Source of the DNA: Castanea sativa
Taxonomy: Eukaryota; Streptophyta; Magnoliopsida; Fagales; Fagaceae
Reading direction: 5' to 3'
NCBI RefSeq assembly: GCF_040712315.1
Contig: NC_134023.1
Span: 19,769,421-19,833,420, forward strand
DNA length: 64,000 bases
The translations under genes and the position numbers were made by a program. This document shows, piece by piece, positions 23,065 through 34,669 of this stretch. The notes beneath the pieces are model-generated. The model was given only the letters and a program-made list of their open reading frames with translations, made no database searches and was not told where the DNA came from. Each line of letters starts with the position of its first letter. Position 1 is the stretch's first letter.

Positions 23065-23416
23065 TGCTACTGGTAATTGAAGTAGGAATTCCTAGAGCAT
23101 TATATAAACTTTCCCTATGCCTAGGATCACAAGAATTTGCTATGGATTTCTTGTTGGGATCATAACCCAGAATAGCTAAAAATTCATAAATGGTAAGACA
23201 AAGTTTAGTAGTTTTAAACCGGAATACATGGTCTTCAGTATCTCAGGACTTCATATCAGCATGGAGGAAATCCCACTTGATCTTGACATTCCTCAGAGCT
23301 TTATATCCCTCTAGTTTGTAGGTTGTAAAATTGGTCTTCATGCTAAAATCAAAGCTACGAACCCATCTGTTGATATCATAAATTGTTGACTAAGAAAAAT
23401 TTTGATTGTTAGCCAT
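23065..23416 (-). pseudogene. Tat-type Gypsy antisense ORF (DUF7745-like), fragment 1
   Basis: From the ATG at 23414-23416 the reverse frame reads MANNQNFS, then INRWVRSFDFSMKTNFTTYK and later ...RHRESLYNALGIPTSITSSM, with stops. It is homologous to the forward copy at 39965-41125. It is cut at 23064 by the Athila LTR. I call it DUF7745-like from memory of similar plant proteins; function unknown. In Tat-lineage elements an extra ORF antisense to pol is known downstream of pol. Confidence 0.65.
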
Positions 23417-23834
23417 GGATAACTCTTGCTTGTGATTATTGTGTCTTGCTAACCCTGATGTAGAGATTTGTTTGCGGGATAGATTGCTAAAGTGAGCTAC
23501 CTCAGTTCTTAATTAGGCTTAAATAAGTTCCAAAGAATTTGTAGCTAACTAGGAAAGTGTTTCACGATCACAAACGAAGAAAATATTTTTCAAAAAACTC
23601 AAAAACGCAAAAGACGCGTTGAAAAAATGTAAGGAGTTGGCCCAGAATGGAGAGTGCCAGTCGGCACCTTAAAGTGCTATTTGGCACTTTAAGAGTGCTA
23701 GGAAACCTTACAAAAAATGCCGCACCTTTCTTCCTTGTTGTAATTTTAGTGGGTAAGGTTTTTGGGATGTGTTAGTTCCTTAATAACTAAACTCATCCCA
23801 TCCCTTTTACTATATTGTAATCATCTTTTCATAT
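23417..23834. other. Tat element non-coding link next to the antisense ORF
   Basis: The stretch is similar to the reverse complement of 39520-39964, the sequence upstream of the other antisense ORF. Both contain a GTGCC...GGCAC word cluster (near 23650 and 39700). No gene. Confidence 0.55.
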
Positions 23835-24759
23835 TGTGAGAGATCGCAAAACCTGGGGTACTCTCAAAAAAGAGATTTGGGTACTTTTTTAAGGCACCTT
23901 TCTTTTTGGATAAATGGTGTAGAGTCACCACTTATTTTTTTATACAAAAAACTAAGAAAAAATAAATACAAAATTACATGATCAAAATGCTTCATTGTCA
24001 TCGATTGAATAAAGAAAAGTACAATCTTACTAAATTAAACCTTACAAGGCTTTGAGTCCTAGTTACAATCTACTAAAAGAATACATGGCTTTTTGTCCAA
24101 CATACAATCTACCCCAAAAAAAAAAAGACAAAGCATAGGTCTACCTATCCAAAATAACTATGTTCGAGGGCTAGGCTACGGAATGGGAAGGTGTTAGGCA
24201 CACATTCCGCCCAAACAGAGTCTGGTCTTCTAGAATCTAATGACCTATATACCCTTTTAGCATGATGTGAATGATATGTTGAACATACATAACACACTTG
24301 ACCAAAACTAACTCATATAAGTCTATCATGTGAATGTATTCTCTTTTTTAGAAAAATTCAGATTTGTTTTTGTGAATTAAAAATTGATTTGATTCATTAA
24401 TAAGAAAATAGATCTATTTGTGTGAAAATAAAAAATTAGATTTGTAAGGAAAATCATATCTAATTTTGGTGTAAAGAAAAGAATAAGATTTTTGTAACAA
24501 ATGTCAGATCTGTTTTAGTGTAAAGTTAAAAAGATGATTTTATCAAGAAAAATCAGATCTCTTTTGAACAATTAAAAAAATAATTTTTGGTTTATATTAC
24601 ACGCATTGAATAAAAAAACAATTTGAAAGAGGATTCACACTAATTAGATAAATTTATATTACACGCATCACATATATAAAACTTCAACCTAACTTTTAAT
24701 TTCCTCTTTTAAATTTCAAAATCTACAAGTGCATCAAAGAAAACTTTTTTTCTAAAAAC

Positions 24760-26205
24760 TCATAAATGTATTTAATGAAAATACAGATCAGTTTTGTGCG
24801 TTAAAAAATCAGATCTCTATTTAATTAAAATGAAGACCAGTTTTGTGTGTTAAGAAAATCAAATCTGCATTTAATGAAAATACATATCAGTTTTGTGTTT
24901 TAAAAAAAATCAAAATTGTATTTAATGAAAATATAGATCAATTTTGTGTGTTAAAAAAGCAGATCTACATTTAATGAAAATATAGATAAGTTTTGTGTGG
25001 TAAAAAAATCAAATCTGATCTGTATTTAATGAAATAAGGATCAGTTTTGTGTGTTAAAAAAAATCAAATATGTATTTAATGAAAATACAGGTCAGATTTC
25101 TGTGTAAAAAAAATCAGATCTGCATTTAATGAAAATACAGATCAGTTTTATATGTTAAAAAAATTAGATCTGTATTTAATGAAAATACAGATCAGTTTTG
25201 TGTGTTTAAAAATCATATTTGCATTTAATGAAAATACATATCAATTTTGTGTTTTAAAAAAATCAAATCTGTATTTTATGAAAATACAGATCAGTTTTAT
25301 ATGTTAAAAAAATTAGATCCGTATTTAATGAAAATACAGATCAGGTTTGTGTGTTAAAAAATCAGATCTCTATTTAATTAAAATGCAGATCGGTTTTATG
25401 TGTTAAGAAAATCAGATCTACATTTAATGAAAATACATATCAGTCTTGAGTTTTAAAAAAATCAAATCTGTATTTAATGAAAATACAGATCAGTTTTGTG
25501 TGTTAAGAAAACCAGATTTGTATTTGATGAAAATAAGGATCAGTTTTAGGTGTTAAAAAAATCAGATCTGTATTTAATGAAAATATAGATCAGTTTTGTG
25601 TTAAAAAAATCAGATCTGCATTTAATGAAAATATAGATCAGTTTTGTGTGTTAAGAAAATCATATTTGTATTTAATGAAAATACATTTCAGTTTTGTGTT
25701 TTAAAAAAATCAAATCTGTATTTAACAAAAATACAGATCGTTTTTGTGTGTTTAAAAATCAGATCTACATTTAATGAAAATACAGATCAGTTTTGTGTGT
25801 TAAAACAACCAGATCTATATTTAATGAAAATAAGGATTAGTTTTGTGTGTTAAAAAAACAAGATCTATATTTAATGAAAATATGGATCATTTTTGTGTGT
25901 TAAAACAACCAGATCTATATTTAATGAAAATACAAATCAGTTTTGTGTGTTAAAAAAATCAAATCTACATTTAATGAAAATACAGATTAGTTTTGTGTCT
26001 TAAAATAACCAGATCTACATTTAATGAAAATATAGATCAATTTTGTGTGTTAAAAAACCAGATCTGTATTTAATGAAAATATGGATCAGTTTTGTATGTT
26101 AAAAAAAATCAGATTTGCATTTAATGAAAATACTGATCGGTTTTGTGTGTTAAAAAAAATCAGAGTTGTATTTAATGAAAATATTGATCAGTTTTTCAGT
26201 TTTAA
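24760..26205. repeat. Satellite-like array, ~50-bp unit, about 29 copies
   Basis: The unit has the core TTTAATGAAAATACAGATCA followed by GTTTTGTGTGTTAAAAAAATC and AGATCTG. Units vary by a few bases. Units 1-3 and 12-14 share the same variants (TTTAATTAAAATG then CATATCAG), suggesting higher-order duplication of about eleven units. Diverged units continue to the left to about 24360. Confidence 0.95.
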
Positions 26206-27610
26206 AGAGATCGTTGATAATTAGCAGATTTTGAGAACAATTTAAAGAATAATTCCAAACCAAACATGGCAATTACATCAAGAATAAGAAATTTTTAAAA
26301 AAAAAATCCTAAACCTATTCGTGCATCATCAAACAAAATTAATAGAAGGGCACAGAAAAAGGGGAAAAAAATACTCTACTTCTTGCATGAACATGCTCTT
26401 CTTGGTGAAGGAATATTTTAGGGTTCAAAGAAATTATTCAACTCTTTGAAGCCTAAAATATTTTGCTTACAGAAAATAAATTTCTAAGGCAAGAGCCTTC
26501 TGAACATCTTTAATGGAAGAGGGAAAAGAAAAGAAGAGAAGAGCGAGAAAGAGGGGGGTCTGAAAGCGTAAAAAAGTGCACTCAATTTTGAGAGGCATCC
26601 TCTATTTATAGAGGTTGGGATGTTCAAAAAATTATCTGAATGATTAGAATACGAATTAGGACCCATCAATATCTCTAAAAAATCAAAAATGTTAAGATTT
26701 ATATCAATCTAGGAGCCGTCGGAATGTGTCTTGCATTTGTGCCAATCGGCACTTGGAATGTGTCAATTGGAAATCCAAGAGTACTGAATGGCCCTCTTGG
26801 GTGCTAGATCCCCCTTTGAGTTTTAGTCCATTTGGGACTCCTTTTTTTGAGGTTTTTGAGCTGGGACTTGCACTTAGATGCATTTTTTACCCATTTTCAA
26901 AAAATAAACTCCTTTTTTAATGATTCAGGTTTCTACAGCAATAATTCTCTTATAGATAAACACTCTAGAAAGTCCTGGTTATCCACAATTTTGTAGTTTT
27001 CTAATTATCCTTTTTATTCCCATGCAAGGAAGTCTATTTTTAATACTAACTAACAACCAATCACAAAATATTTAATTAATTTTAATTGTCCAGCCAATCA
27101 TAATTAATTTAAATTAATCACGTGTGGTTGGTTCTACCTAAACAAAATGCATGCAGACCATGCAAACTTGATCATGCCATATCTTTTAGTCCAACAATCC
27201 GATTTGGAAATCAAGCCTACCATCATGACCGTTAGAAACTCAAGATCATTTTTGTGATATGCAATGAATGAATTAATGCATGTATCCCAATCATGAATTT
27301 TGGGTATATGAATGGTCATTCTAGTCATCTTTCTTGATTAAATTATGGGTGCAAAATCGAGTGTTTACTGAATGCCCCTCATTGATAGAGCTTGTAAAGC
27401 AAATGTCAATGTAAAAAAAAAGACACTAATTTTAGTAGTCATGATTTAATTGAGGTTGACTTTTCAAAGATTACCTAGCCCTAGAACCTTAAACCTTAGG
27501 ACATAGAACTAGTGCCTTGCGATTTTTTCAAAAATGAAAGTTATGAATACTTGACCTACTTGATAACTAATAACTTTTGAAATGAATCTTGAAATCTGGG
27601 GTGACTCAAA
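26206..27610 (-). promoter_or_regulatory. LTR promoter region with minus-strand TATA box
   Basis: CTATAAATAGAGG reads on the minus strand (TATAAATA at 26603-26610), followed downstream by a CT-rich leader at 26515-26560. No gene is seen in this stretch. A GTGCCAATCGGCACTTGG dyad lies near 26740 on the plus strand. Confidence 0.5.
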
Positions 27611-27614
27611 GGCT

Positions 27615-28620
27615 TCTCTTTCCCAGTCTAAATATGTCAGCTTGATCAAGGGGATTCTCTACCTTAATCTTGATGAAAGGTTACCAAGAGGCTTCTCTAC
27701 CTCGGAACCTGGGTTATGGCAACCAAGGGGCTTCTTTACCTCGATCTTGATGGAAGGTGTCCAAGGGGCTTCTCTACCTCGGAACTCAGGCTGTGGCGAC
27801 CAAGGGGCTTCTTTACCTTTATCTTGATGGAATGTGTTGAAAGGGCTTCTCTACCTCGATCTTGATGGAAGGTATCCAAGCGACTTCTCTACCTCGGAAC
27901 ATGGGTTATGGCAACCAAGGGGCTTCTTTACCTCAATCTTGATGGAAGGTGTCCAAGGAGGTTCTCTACCTCAAAACCCAGGCTGTGACGACCAATGGGC
28001 TTCTCTACCTTGATCTTGATGGAAGGTGTCGAAGGGGCTTTTCTAACTCGAAACCTGGGCTGTTACGACCAAGGGGCTTCTCTACCTCGATCTTGATGGA
28101 AGGTGTTAAAGGGGCTTCTTTACCTCGGAACTTGGGATGTGGCGATCAAGACGCTCTTTTACCTCGATCTTGATGAAAGGTGTTCAAGGGGCTGCTTTAC
28201 CTCGGAACCTGGGTTGTGGTGACCATGGGGCTTCTCTACCTCGATCTTGATGAAAGGTAACCAAAGGGCTTCTCTACCTTGGAACCTGGGTTGTGGCGAC
28301 CAAGGGGCTTCTCTACCTCGAAACTTGGATTGTGGTGACCAAGGGGCTTCTCTACTTTGATCTTGATGAAAGGTAACCAAGGGGCTTCTTTACCTTGAAA
28401 CCTGGGCTCTGGCAACTAAGGGGCTTCTTTACCTTGTTCTTGCTGGAAGGTGTCCAATGTGCTTCTCTACCTCGGAACTTGAATTGTGGTGACTAAGGGG
28501 TTTCTCTACCTCGTTCTTAATGGAAGATGTCCAAGGGGCTTCTTAACCTCAGAACCTAAATTGTGGTGACCAAGGGGCTTCTCTACCTCAGAACCTGAAT
28601 TGTGGCGTTGTTATTGAAGA
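27615..28620. repeat. Tandem array, ~77-bp dimeric unit (two ~38-bp halves), about 13 units
   Basis: Each unit alternates CTTGATGGAAGGTGTCCAAG and CCTGGGTTGTGGCGACCAAG, each half followed by GGGCTTCTCTACCTCG. Several short open frames cross it on both strands; they follow the repeat and are not genes. A looser run of GAAGATTTGTCCATTG words continues to about 28730. Confidence 0.95.
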
Positions 28621-28824
28621 TTTGTTCGTGGAGATTTTTCCATTGAAGATTTTTTCTTGGAGATTTGTCCATTGAAGATTTATTCACGAAAATTTGTCCT
28701 TTGGAGATTTGTCCATTGAAAATTTCCTGCAAGAAAAACAGGGGTTCATTTAGTTGATTGGTATAACTCATGAACTGTCACCCTTTGATCTCTTCATTTG
28801 ATGAATTCGATGTGTATGGACTTA

Positions 28825-28990
28825 TTCTTGTAAGAGCTTGATTCAGAAAAGTTTGGATTTTACCTGATGAAGCTTTGTGGTGCAAAAGTTTGAATTTACC
28901 TGACAAGTTTTGACATGGGTGATCTTACTTGAATGAGGCATGGCCGAATGACCCTAGTCTTGTAAATTGAAGCATGATTTTTTGGAATAT
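28825..28990. repeat. Direct repeat, left copy, flanking the gene-like segment
   Basis: This stretch (AGAAAAGTTTGGATTTTACCTGATG ... GAATGAGGCATGGCCGAATGACCCTAG) is similar to 31625-31790 (AGAAAAGTTTAGAATTCACC ... GAATGAGGCGGACCGAATGCCCCTAG). The pair brackets 28991-31624. Confidence 0.7.
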
Positions 28991-29281
28991 TAATTTTTAA
29001 AGAAAATATGACCCCTTTTTTTCTTTTAAATTTGAAACTTGAGACTTGGGGCTTTAAAATTTGGAACTTATCTTTCAGAACAAATGTATTCTTTGTCCTT
29101 GATCATCTCTAAGAATTCATTTTCCTTTGAAGTAACAAAATTTTGAAATTGATGTCATCTATCTTTGGAATTTTTTTTTGGAAAGTTTTATTCTTCTTCT
29201 TGATTTTGTCCTTTCTCTTAAAGAAAAACAAAACAAAACAAAAGAGAAAACTTTTTTTTATTTTTTAGTTTTTTGGGATTT

Positions 29282-29317
29282 GACTGAGTCAACTCAGTCA
29301 AACCTGAGTTAACTCAG
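29282..29317. promoter_or_regulatory. Paired palindromes, bZIP-like
   Basis: GACTGAGT-CA-ACTCAGTC (29282-29299) and the perfect palindrome CTGAGTTAACTCAG (29304-29317) lie side by side, about 340 bases upstream of the first gene-like ATG. TGAGTCA is a GCN4-type half-site pair; a regulatory role is inference. Confidence 0.35.
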
Positions 29318-29657
29318 CAACTCAAATTTGTTAAAACAAAGGGGGGCTGAATTTTGGCCCCATTCTTTGTCTTTCCCCCCACCCACCCCCCCCCCCTTTT
29401 TTTTTTTTTTTTTTCCTGCTTTTCTCTCTTCTTGTTTCCTTCTTCCTCCATTTTTACTATTCAATTCTCCATTCGACTTGGATTTTCTCCCTCATTACAC
29501 CATTTCTTCTCTTAAAAATCACTTTCTTAAGCTTCTCAACCTTCTTTCACTCATCTCCCTTAACATCTTTTAAGATCTTTGTGGTCTTGACCATTTTTGC
29601 TACAGGCCCATTTTTTTTAAAACCCATCTCCAAACCTCCATTTTTCTTTTATTGACA

Positions 29658-31526
29658 ATGGCATCTTCCCATGGGCCTTCCTTTCTCACTTTCAATTGGA
29701 AAAAGTATCACCCATCTCTTGAGTGGAATGATGGAGATGGCTCCTTCAAGACCCCAAGACCCATGCTCCACACTCCAACATGGACTTTAAGGTGAGCTTG
29801 CTTTGCTTGCTTTTTTTTTTTTTTTTTGTTGGGACATTGGTTGATTTCATGTTTTATTGAAAGTTTGGTGCTAAGACATTGTCATTTGGTTGTTGTTGCT
29901 TTTGTTGGAATTTTGGACATTGTAGGGTTTGGTTGGAAAATCTTGTGATCATGTTGTAATCTTGGCCTTGGGGTATTTTTGAATTGTTGAGCTATTAGAC
30001 ATGGTGAAATTTGGACAATGTTGATGGCTCATGAATTTGGCAATGTATGTAATTTGTGGTATTGTTGGATGAATTTTGTCTTGAAGTTTGGGGCATTGAA
30101 GTTATGAAAATTTGTTGTATAGGCTTGGTTGAACAAATTCATTTTTGATGGATGAAAAAGTTTTGTTGGAATGTGTAAGTCTTGTTTTGTGAGCATGGAA
30201 AAAATTTTGTGCGTATGGGTATGTATCTTTGGGTTGGACATGAAATTTCGGGTCATTGAAAATTTTTGTTGGGCATGTGAGTTTGGTCATGAAAATTTCT
30301 TGTTGGACATGCTAGTTTGGCAATGGAAAGAATTTTTTGTTGGTCATGGGATTTTTGGTCATGGAAAATTTTTGTTGGACATGAGATTTTTGGTCATCGG
30401 AAATTTTTGTTGGACATGTTTTTGTGTTTGATTGTGGTTTGGTCTTCTTTTTATTCTGGGTTCTTTGTGATTTTCAGATGTCTTTGGATCCTTGGCATGG
30501 ATGTGAGGAGTATGCTGAGTATGAATTGGCTCTGGAGCTGAATGATCATCAAGAGTATGCTCTGTTGCCTCAAGTTCAACATGTGTACCCCCTACGAAAA
30601 TTTTGGTTCCTCCTTGTCCCTCCATTTGATTAGCAGACCTTTTGGCTAATGAAGAGATTTCTCATGCTCAAATTGGCCATGTTGTTTCAGGGATGCCAGG
30701 AAATTACTTTGAATTTATTCAAACTCAATTGTAGGGTCATCTAGTTGGCATTCGTGTGACAAGGGTATTTCCCTTCCCTTCTGAAGCTAAGTTGTATTTC
30801 ATCTTGTATGTTCATCCTTCATATTTTGGCTTTGTGACAATATCTATATATTGCATTTTTAGGTTTTATCTTTTGAAGAAGTGGAAGAGGAAGAAGAGAA
30901 TCCCCCTCCTAGTCAAGCTAGCAGCTCTTCTAGTTCTATTATAGAGACCTATCCTTACTTTCTTGAATGGCAATATGAAGTGATGAATCCTGATGGATTG
31001 TACAGCTCCATGACTTTAGACAGGCCAGAGCACACCCTAAATGTCCCTTGGCCTGATCTAGTGTGTTCTCGAATCCTATAGTTTCTTATTCTCATTTCTT
31101 TTTGGACCACTGAGTTATTCATGAACTGATGCATTTGTGCTTCAGGTCAATGTTGATCTTGTGGAAGAAAATATGCAGATGATTGGAGGCTTGCAACTGG
31201 TAGCACATACTCAGTCTTCCCAATATGTGATCAATGAAGCGAGCTAGGTCTAAGATTATGCTCCCTAAGTGTTTTTGCCTTGGACTTCCCTGATGATTGA
31301 TCTAACACTTGTCTTCGTTAATTTTTTAGATGAGTCGAATGGCATTGGTTGATGCCAACAAAAGATCCTTGGAGGAAGGGATCAAAAATCTTGAAATTCA
31401 GAACCAGCAATAAGAGTCTCGGTTTTATGCAAGTCAAGAAGGAAACACTGGGGGCGGTTCCTCTAGAAGTGGGTCAAGGAAACTTTCATGCAGGCGGACC
31501 CGGAGTCCCAATGATGCTTGATTTGT
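29658..31526 (+). pseudogene. Unrecognised multi-exon gene-like segment, degenerate
   Basis: Exon-like blocks: 29658-29791 (MASSHGPSFLTFNWKKYHPS, donor AAG|GTGAGC); about 30478-30790 after TTTTCAG (SLDPWHGCEEYAEYELALEL, then a shifted frame with SGMPGNYFEFIQTQL); 30863-31060 after TTTTTAG (acidic, then SSIIETYPYFLEWQYEVM); 31146-31246 after CTTCAG (VNVDLVEENMQMIGGLQL); 31330-31526 after TTTTTAG (MSRMALVDANKRSLEEGIKN, ending Ser/Arg-rich). Frames do not join cleanly at exon 1/2, and in-frame stops occur near 30633, 30733, 31244 and 31412. I recognise no domain. It may be a host gene captured by the element, or an element gene. Confidence 0.45.
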
Positions 31527-31798
31527 GCTTTTAATTTTCTTGCAAAAACAAGAAGAAGTGTTTCTTAGACAAATTTGTATTAATTTCAGCTTTTGAGCTC
31601 TTTGTCCTCTGAATTGCTTTTGATCTTGTTGGAACTTTAAATGAGAAAAGTTTAGAATTCACCTGATGTAGTCTTGCAGTACTAATTTAAACTTATCTGA
31701 CTAATTTTGATGGAATTTGCACTTCCTTGAATGAGGCGGACCGAATGCCCCTAGCTTGAGAGATGAATTCATGGTTTTGAAAAATCATAATTTTATCA

Positions 31799-31836
31799 AT
31801 TTTTCTTTCTTTCTTCCTCTTTTTTTTTTTTTTCCT
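31799..31836 (-). promoter_or_regulatory. Candidate polypurine tract of the reverse Tat element
   Basis: The minus strand reads GGAAAAAAAAAAAAAA then GAGGAAGAAAGAAAG next to TGATAAAATTATG, a possible LTR start at 31798. Confidence 0.35.
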
Positions 31837-31892
31837 GAAAGTAGTGATACAAGCGATGATTTTAAAATAAAAAAAAAGGTCAAGGATTGTCT

Positions 31893-32915
31893 TGATAGGC
31901 CAAAAACATATTGACCCCTTGTGATAAATTAAGTTGATTAATTTGCCAAGTTATTAATTAACCAAGTTAACATGCAAAGCGCGTGGTAGCACAAACAAAT
32001 CACCAATTAAACAAAGTATGCAGCGGAAAATAAATGACACAGTGATTTGTTTACGAATGGGGAAAACCTACACGGCAAAAACCCCACCTGGTGAATTTAA
32101 GGTTACCACTCCCAAAACTCCACTATTATCACAACAAGCGATTACAAGTAAAGGAATCCTAAGTACCTAACCAACCTACAGTTGAACCCTTACCCCAATA
32201 CCCAATTGGACTTGTTCTGTAGTGACAATTTCTCCTTTCGATGCACGGCTCCCAAGCACGTGACTAACCAATTGCGTTGATCCCAGTACACAACTTCAAT
32301 CACCAACTAGAGAAGATTGTTGACTGCAAATTTCTTCAATTCATCCACATGATAAAAATCAAGAAGATGCTTGGTTACAAAACCCTACGGTGCAAAGACA
32401 CAACAACTTCTTCACGAGAGAAATCTGAACTAGGGCAAGAACTTCGTCTCAAGTCACAATTTGCATGAACAAGGATTTCTCAATACTTGTGCAACTTGCC
32501 ACACTTTGATGGCCCTTAAAATAATCCTTTTATATATCTAGGGTTAGGAGAAAAGAATGCCCAAAGACACATCCACGGATTGGAATCAAAACAGAACTCA
32601 GAATCTATTTTTCTTAAACCTCGACAGATAGAGGTATCGAGATGCTGTCGAGCAGCTGTCAAGCCACGGGGCTGAACAGCTCTTTAAACCTCAACACATG
32701 CTAGCTGTTGAGCTTTAATGAACTTGCACTATTCAGCTTGTTTCTTGGACAGACTTGATGACTTCAACACTTGATCTTGAAACATAGTTTCTTGAAGTAT
32801 AAAACTCATCCTAATTCTACCCAATTACAAGTAAAGTGCATTTTGTCAAAGGATTAGCCAATTACATAAATGAATGACATATGTTCTAAACAAGTGAAAC
32901 ACATATGTCCTAACA
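31893..32915 (-). mobile_element. 3' LTR of element C
   Basis: Starts TGTTAGGACATATGTG (reverse, from 32915), ends GGCCTATCA at 31893. It closely matches the 5' LTR, including a TATAAAAGG box in the same place. Confidence 0.93.
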
Positions 32916-32928
32916 ATCTCCCCCTTTG
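32916..32928 (-). promoter_or_regulatory. Polypurine tract of element C
   Basis: Reverse-strand CCAAAGGGGGAGAT directly abuts the 3' LTR; TGTCATGG lies just upstream. Confidence 0.92.
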
Positions 32929-33477
32929 GCAATCCATGACAAAACCACAAACAACAAATAAACATATGAGAAAAGTCATAAATCACTCAACTCATATACA
33001 CTTGTTGAATACAATAAAATCTATCTTAACACAAACTCTTGAAAAACTTTGAAAGAAGAGAGTTTATGACAAGTAAACTTTGACAGCCTGTATTTTTGAA
33101 ACACTTTAAACAAAACTCATCAAGGCATCTTAGTGTGAAACAGAGATAATAGATTGCATACAAATAAAGAATCATGTGCATAAAGAGAGAAAAGAAACAA
33201 CACATGTAAAGAAAGGTGAAAGAAACATACATCATCACATATATAACAAGGATAAGCACAATGTATGTAATAATGGTCACAAGACCTAGGTACAAGAAGA
33301 ATATGTATCTAAAGTGGAGAAAAGAAAAAGATACAAGTAATCCTCACTACGTCCCTCAACACTCAACACTCCCCCTATCAAAAAGATGTCCATATATAAG
33401 CTCTCCCCCTAAGTATGACTACTTTCACAAACCAAAACTACTCCCCTTTTTTGTCACGAGTGACAAAGGGTAGAGTG
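32929..33477 (-). other. Element C 3' untranslated segment
   Basis: No gene. It contains a second purine tract, AAAAAAGGGGAG, at 33441-33452 preceded by GTCAC, which resembles the context of the true polypurine tract. Confidence 0.6.
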
Positions 33478-34661
33478 TCAAGTAGACATCTCATCGGTAG
33501 AGCTAGCATCTCCATCATCATCATCCGAAGCATCATCGTCATCACCATCATCATCCACAGAGTCGGAAGCCACAGGAGGCGGTGGAGGAGAAACCTCAAG
33601 AGCAAAACCACCCATGGTCGCCTGTCGCCTAGCAATGCGACCAACACAAATATTCACCTGATCCAACTCTGTAGAGAGCATATCTAGGTGAGCATCCATG
33701 CTATCTAGCTGCGCCATGATATCTCCTAGTGACACATAGCTCGTAGAAAATGAGGGAGCAGATGAAGCTCGAGCAGATCTGGATGGAGCGGAACGAGAGG
33801 AAGGAGTTGCTGAATCTGTCTGTCGCAACCTAAGCTGTGCCTCACTACGTTTTACGGTAGCGGCGTCTATGGCAACCATGACAAAAAAAGGGTCGAAGAC
33901 TGGAAAAGGGATAGAAAAATGGCGTAAAATTCTTGTGATAGCGGAAGGCAAGATGAGCTTATTACGGGTAGCCGTATCCTTATACACATCTATGATAGAA
34001 AAGATGAAATGTGAAGGAAGTCAATGGTAAGATCCTCAATAAAAGACAACAGAAAATGAGCATGAGTCTCTGTAATAGAGTTGTAATGAGAGAGAGGATA
34101 TAAGACAAAAGTCATCACCATGTTTAAGAAACGAGGACCTTTAGAAAAAGGTCGACATGACGTAAACTGGCGCTCACCCCAATCAGAAGGGCGCTCACAG
34201 AAAGTGGTGATCATCTCATCTTTGGACACAGTCTGCAAACGCTCACAACCAGGGTAGTCAGGATGCGCAACCCTTGGAACATGGAGCACATCGGATACCA
34301 ACTCCGGTGTGACGACTATGCGCGTACCTCGAACGTGAATGAGAAAGAGAGGTACTGAAGAATCGAATCCATGCATGTTAGAGTAAAACTCCTGGATCAA
34401 CACGGAAGGACAAGTGACCGGGACTTCACACAGTGACTCCCATTCCCGTTTGTGAAAGACATCGGGAAGGTCAGTGTTGGCAAAGTCTGCTAAAACAACT
34501 TGGCGTTCCGAATGAATAACTCGTTTAGAGAAGTTCTCCAAGAAGTCCTGATGGGCTTTCTCATCACGGAACCGAACAGAAAGAGGAGTGGAATCCGAAG
34601 ATGAAGAGGCCCTAGAACAAAGAGGGTTCTGGGTCGGAATAGACTTACGTTTTGGTGCCAT
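33478..34661 (-). pseudogene. Element C ORF2: putative plant transposon protein domain, one frameshift
   Basis: The start is ATG 34659-34661 (MAPKRKSIPTQNPLCSRASS), just after a splice acceptor; longer frames upstream are intron. The core reads CPSVLIQEFYSNMHG, HVRGTRIVVTPELVSDVLHV and PSDWGERQFTSCRPF, matching ORF2 of A and D at the EFYSN, RG and TP(x)VV motifs. A frameshift near 34010 moves the frame to the one ending at 33478, whose C-terminus has a helical LDSMDAHLDMLSTELDQ stretch and a strongly acidic Asp-rich tail. About 390 residues if read through. The role is unknown. Confidence 0.72.
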
Positions 34662-34669
34662 AGACACTA

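Larger units (their letters stand above)
23835..31798 (-). mobile_element. Very long Tat/Ogre-like LTR region (boundaries tentative)
   Basis: Left end TGTGAGAGATCGCAAAACC and a block GGAAGGTGTTAGGCACACATTC near 24195 look like Ogre/Tat LTR sequence. A TATA box reads on the minus strand (26603-26610), and a pyrimidine-rich tract just right of 31798 would be the polypurine tract of a reverse element, so I assign it to the reverse Tat element whose pol lies at 41287-56386. The ~8-kb length is more than I would expect and includes a gene-like insert at 29658-31526, so this may be a composite. Confidence 0.45.

Noticed and set aside
24760..26205. CRISPR-like array
   Set aside because: Units are contiguous with no unique spacers and lie in a plant retrotransposon LTR.
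27582..28380. ORFs with repeated Arg-Gly-Phe-Ser-Thr type peptides
   Set aside because: Open only because the 77-bp array lacks stops in those frames; both strands are open.
29328..29573. Pro/Phe-rich ORF
   Set aside because: Low-complexity C/T runs; no homology recognised.
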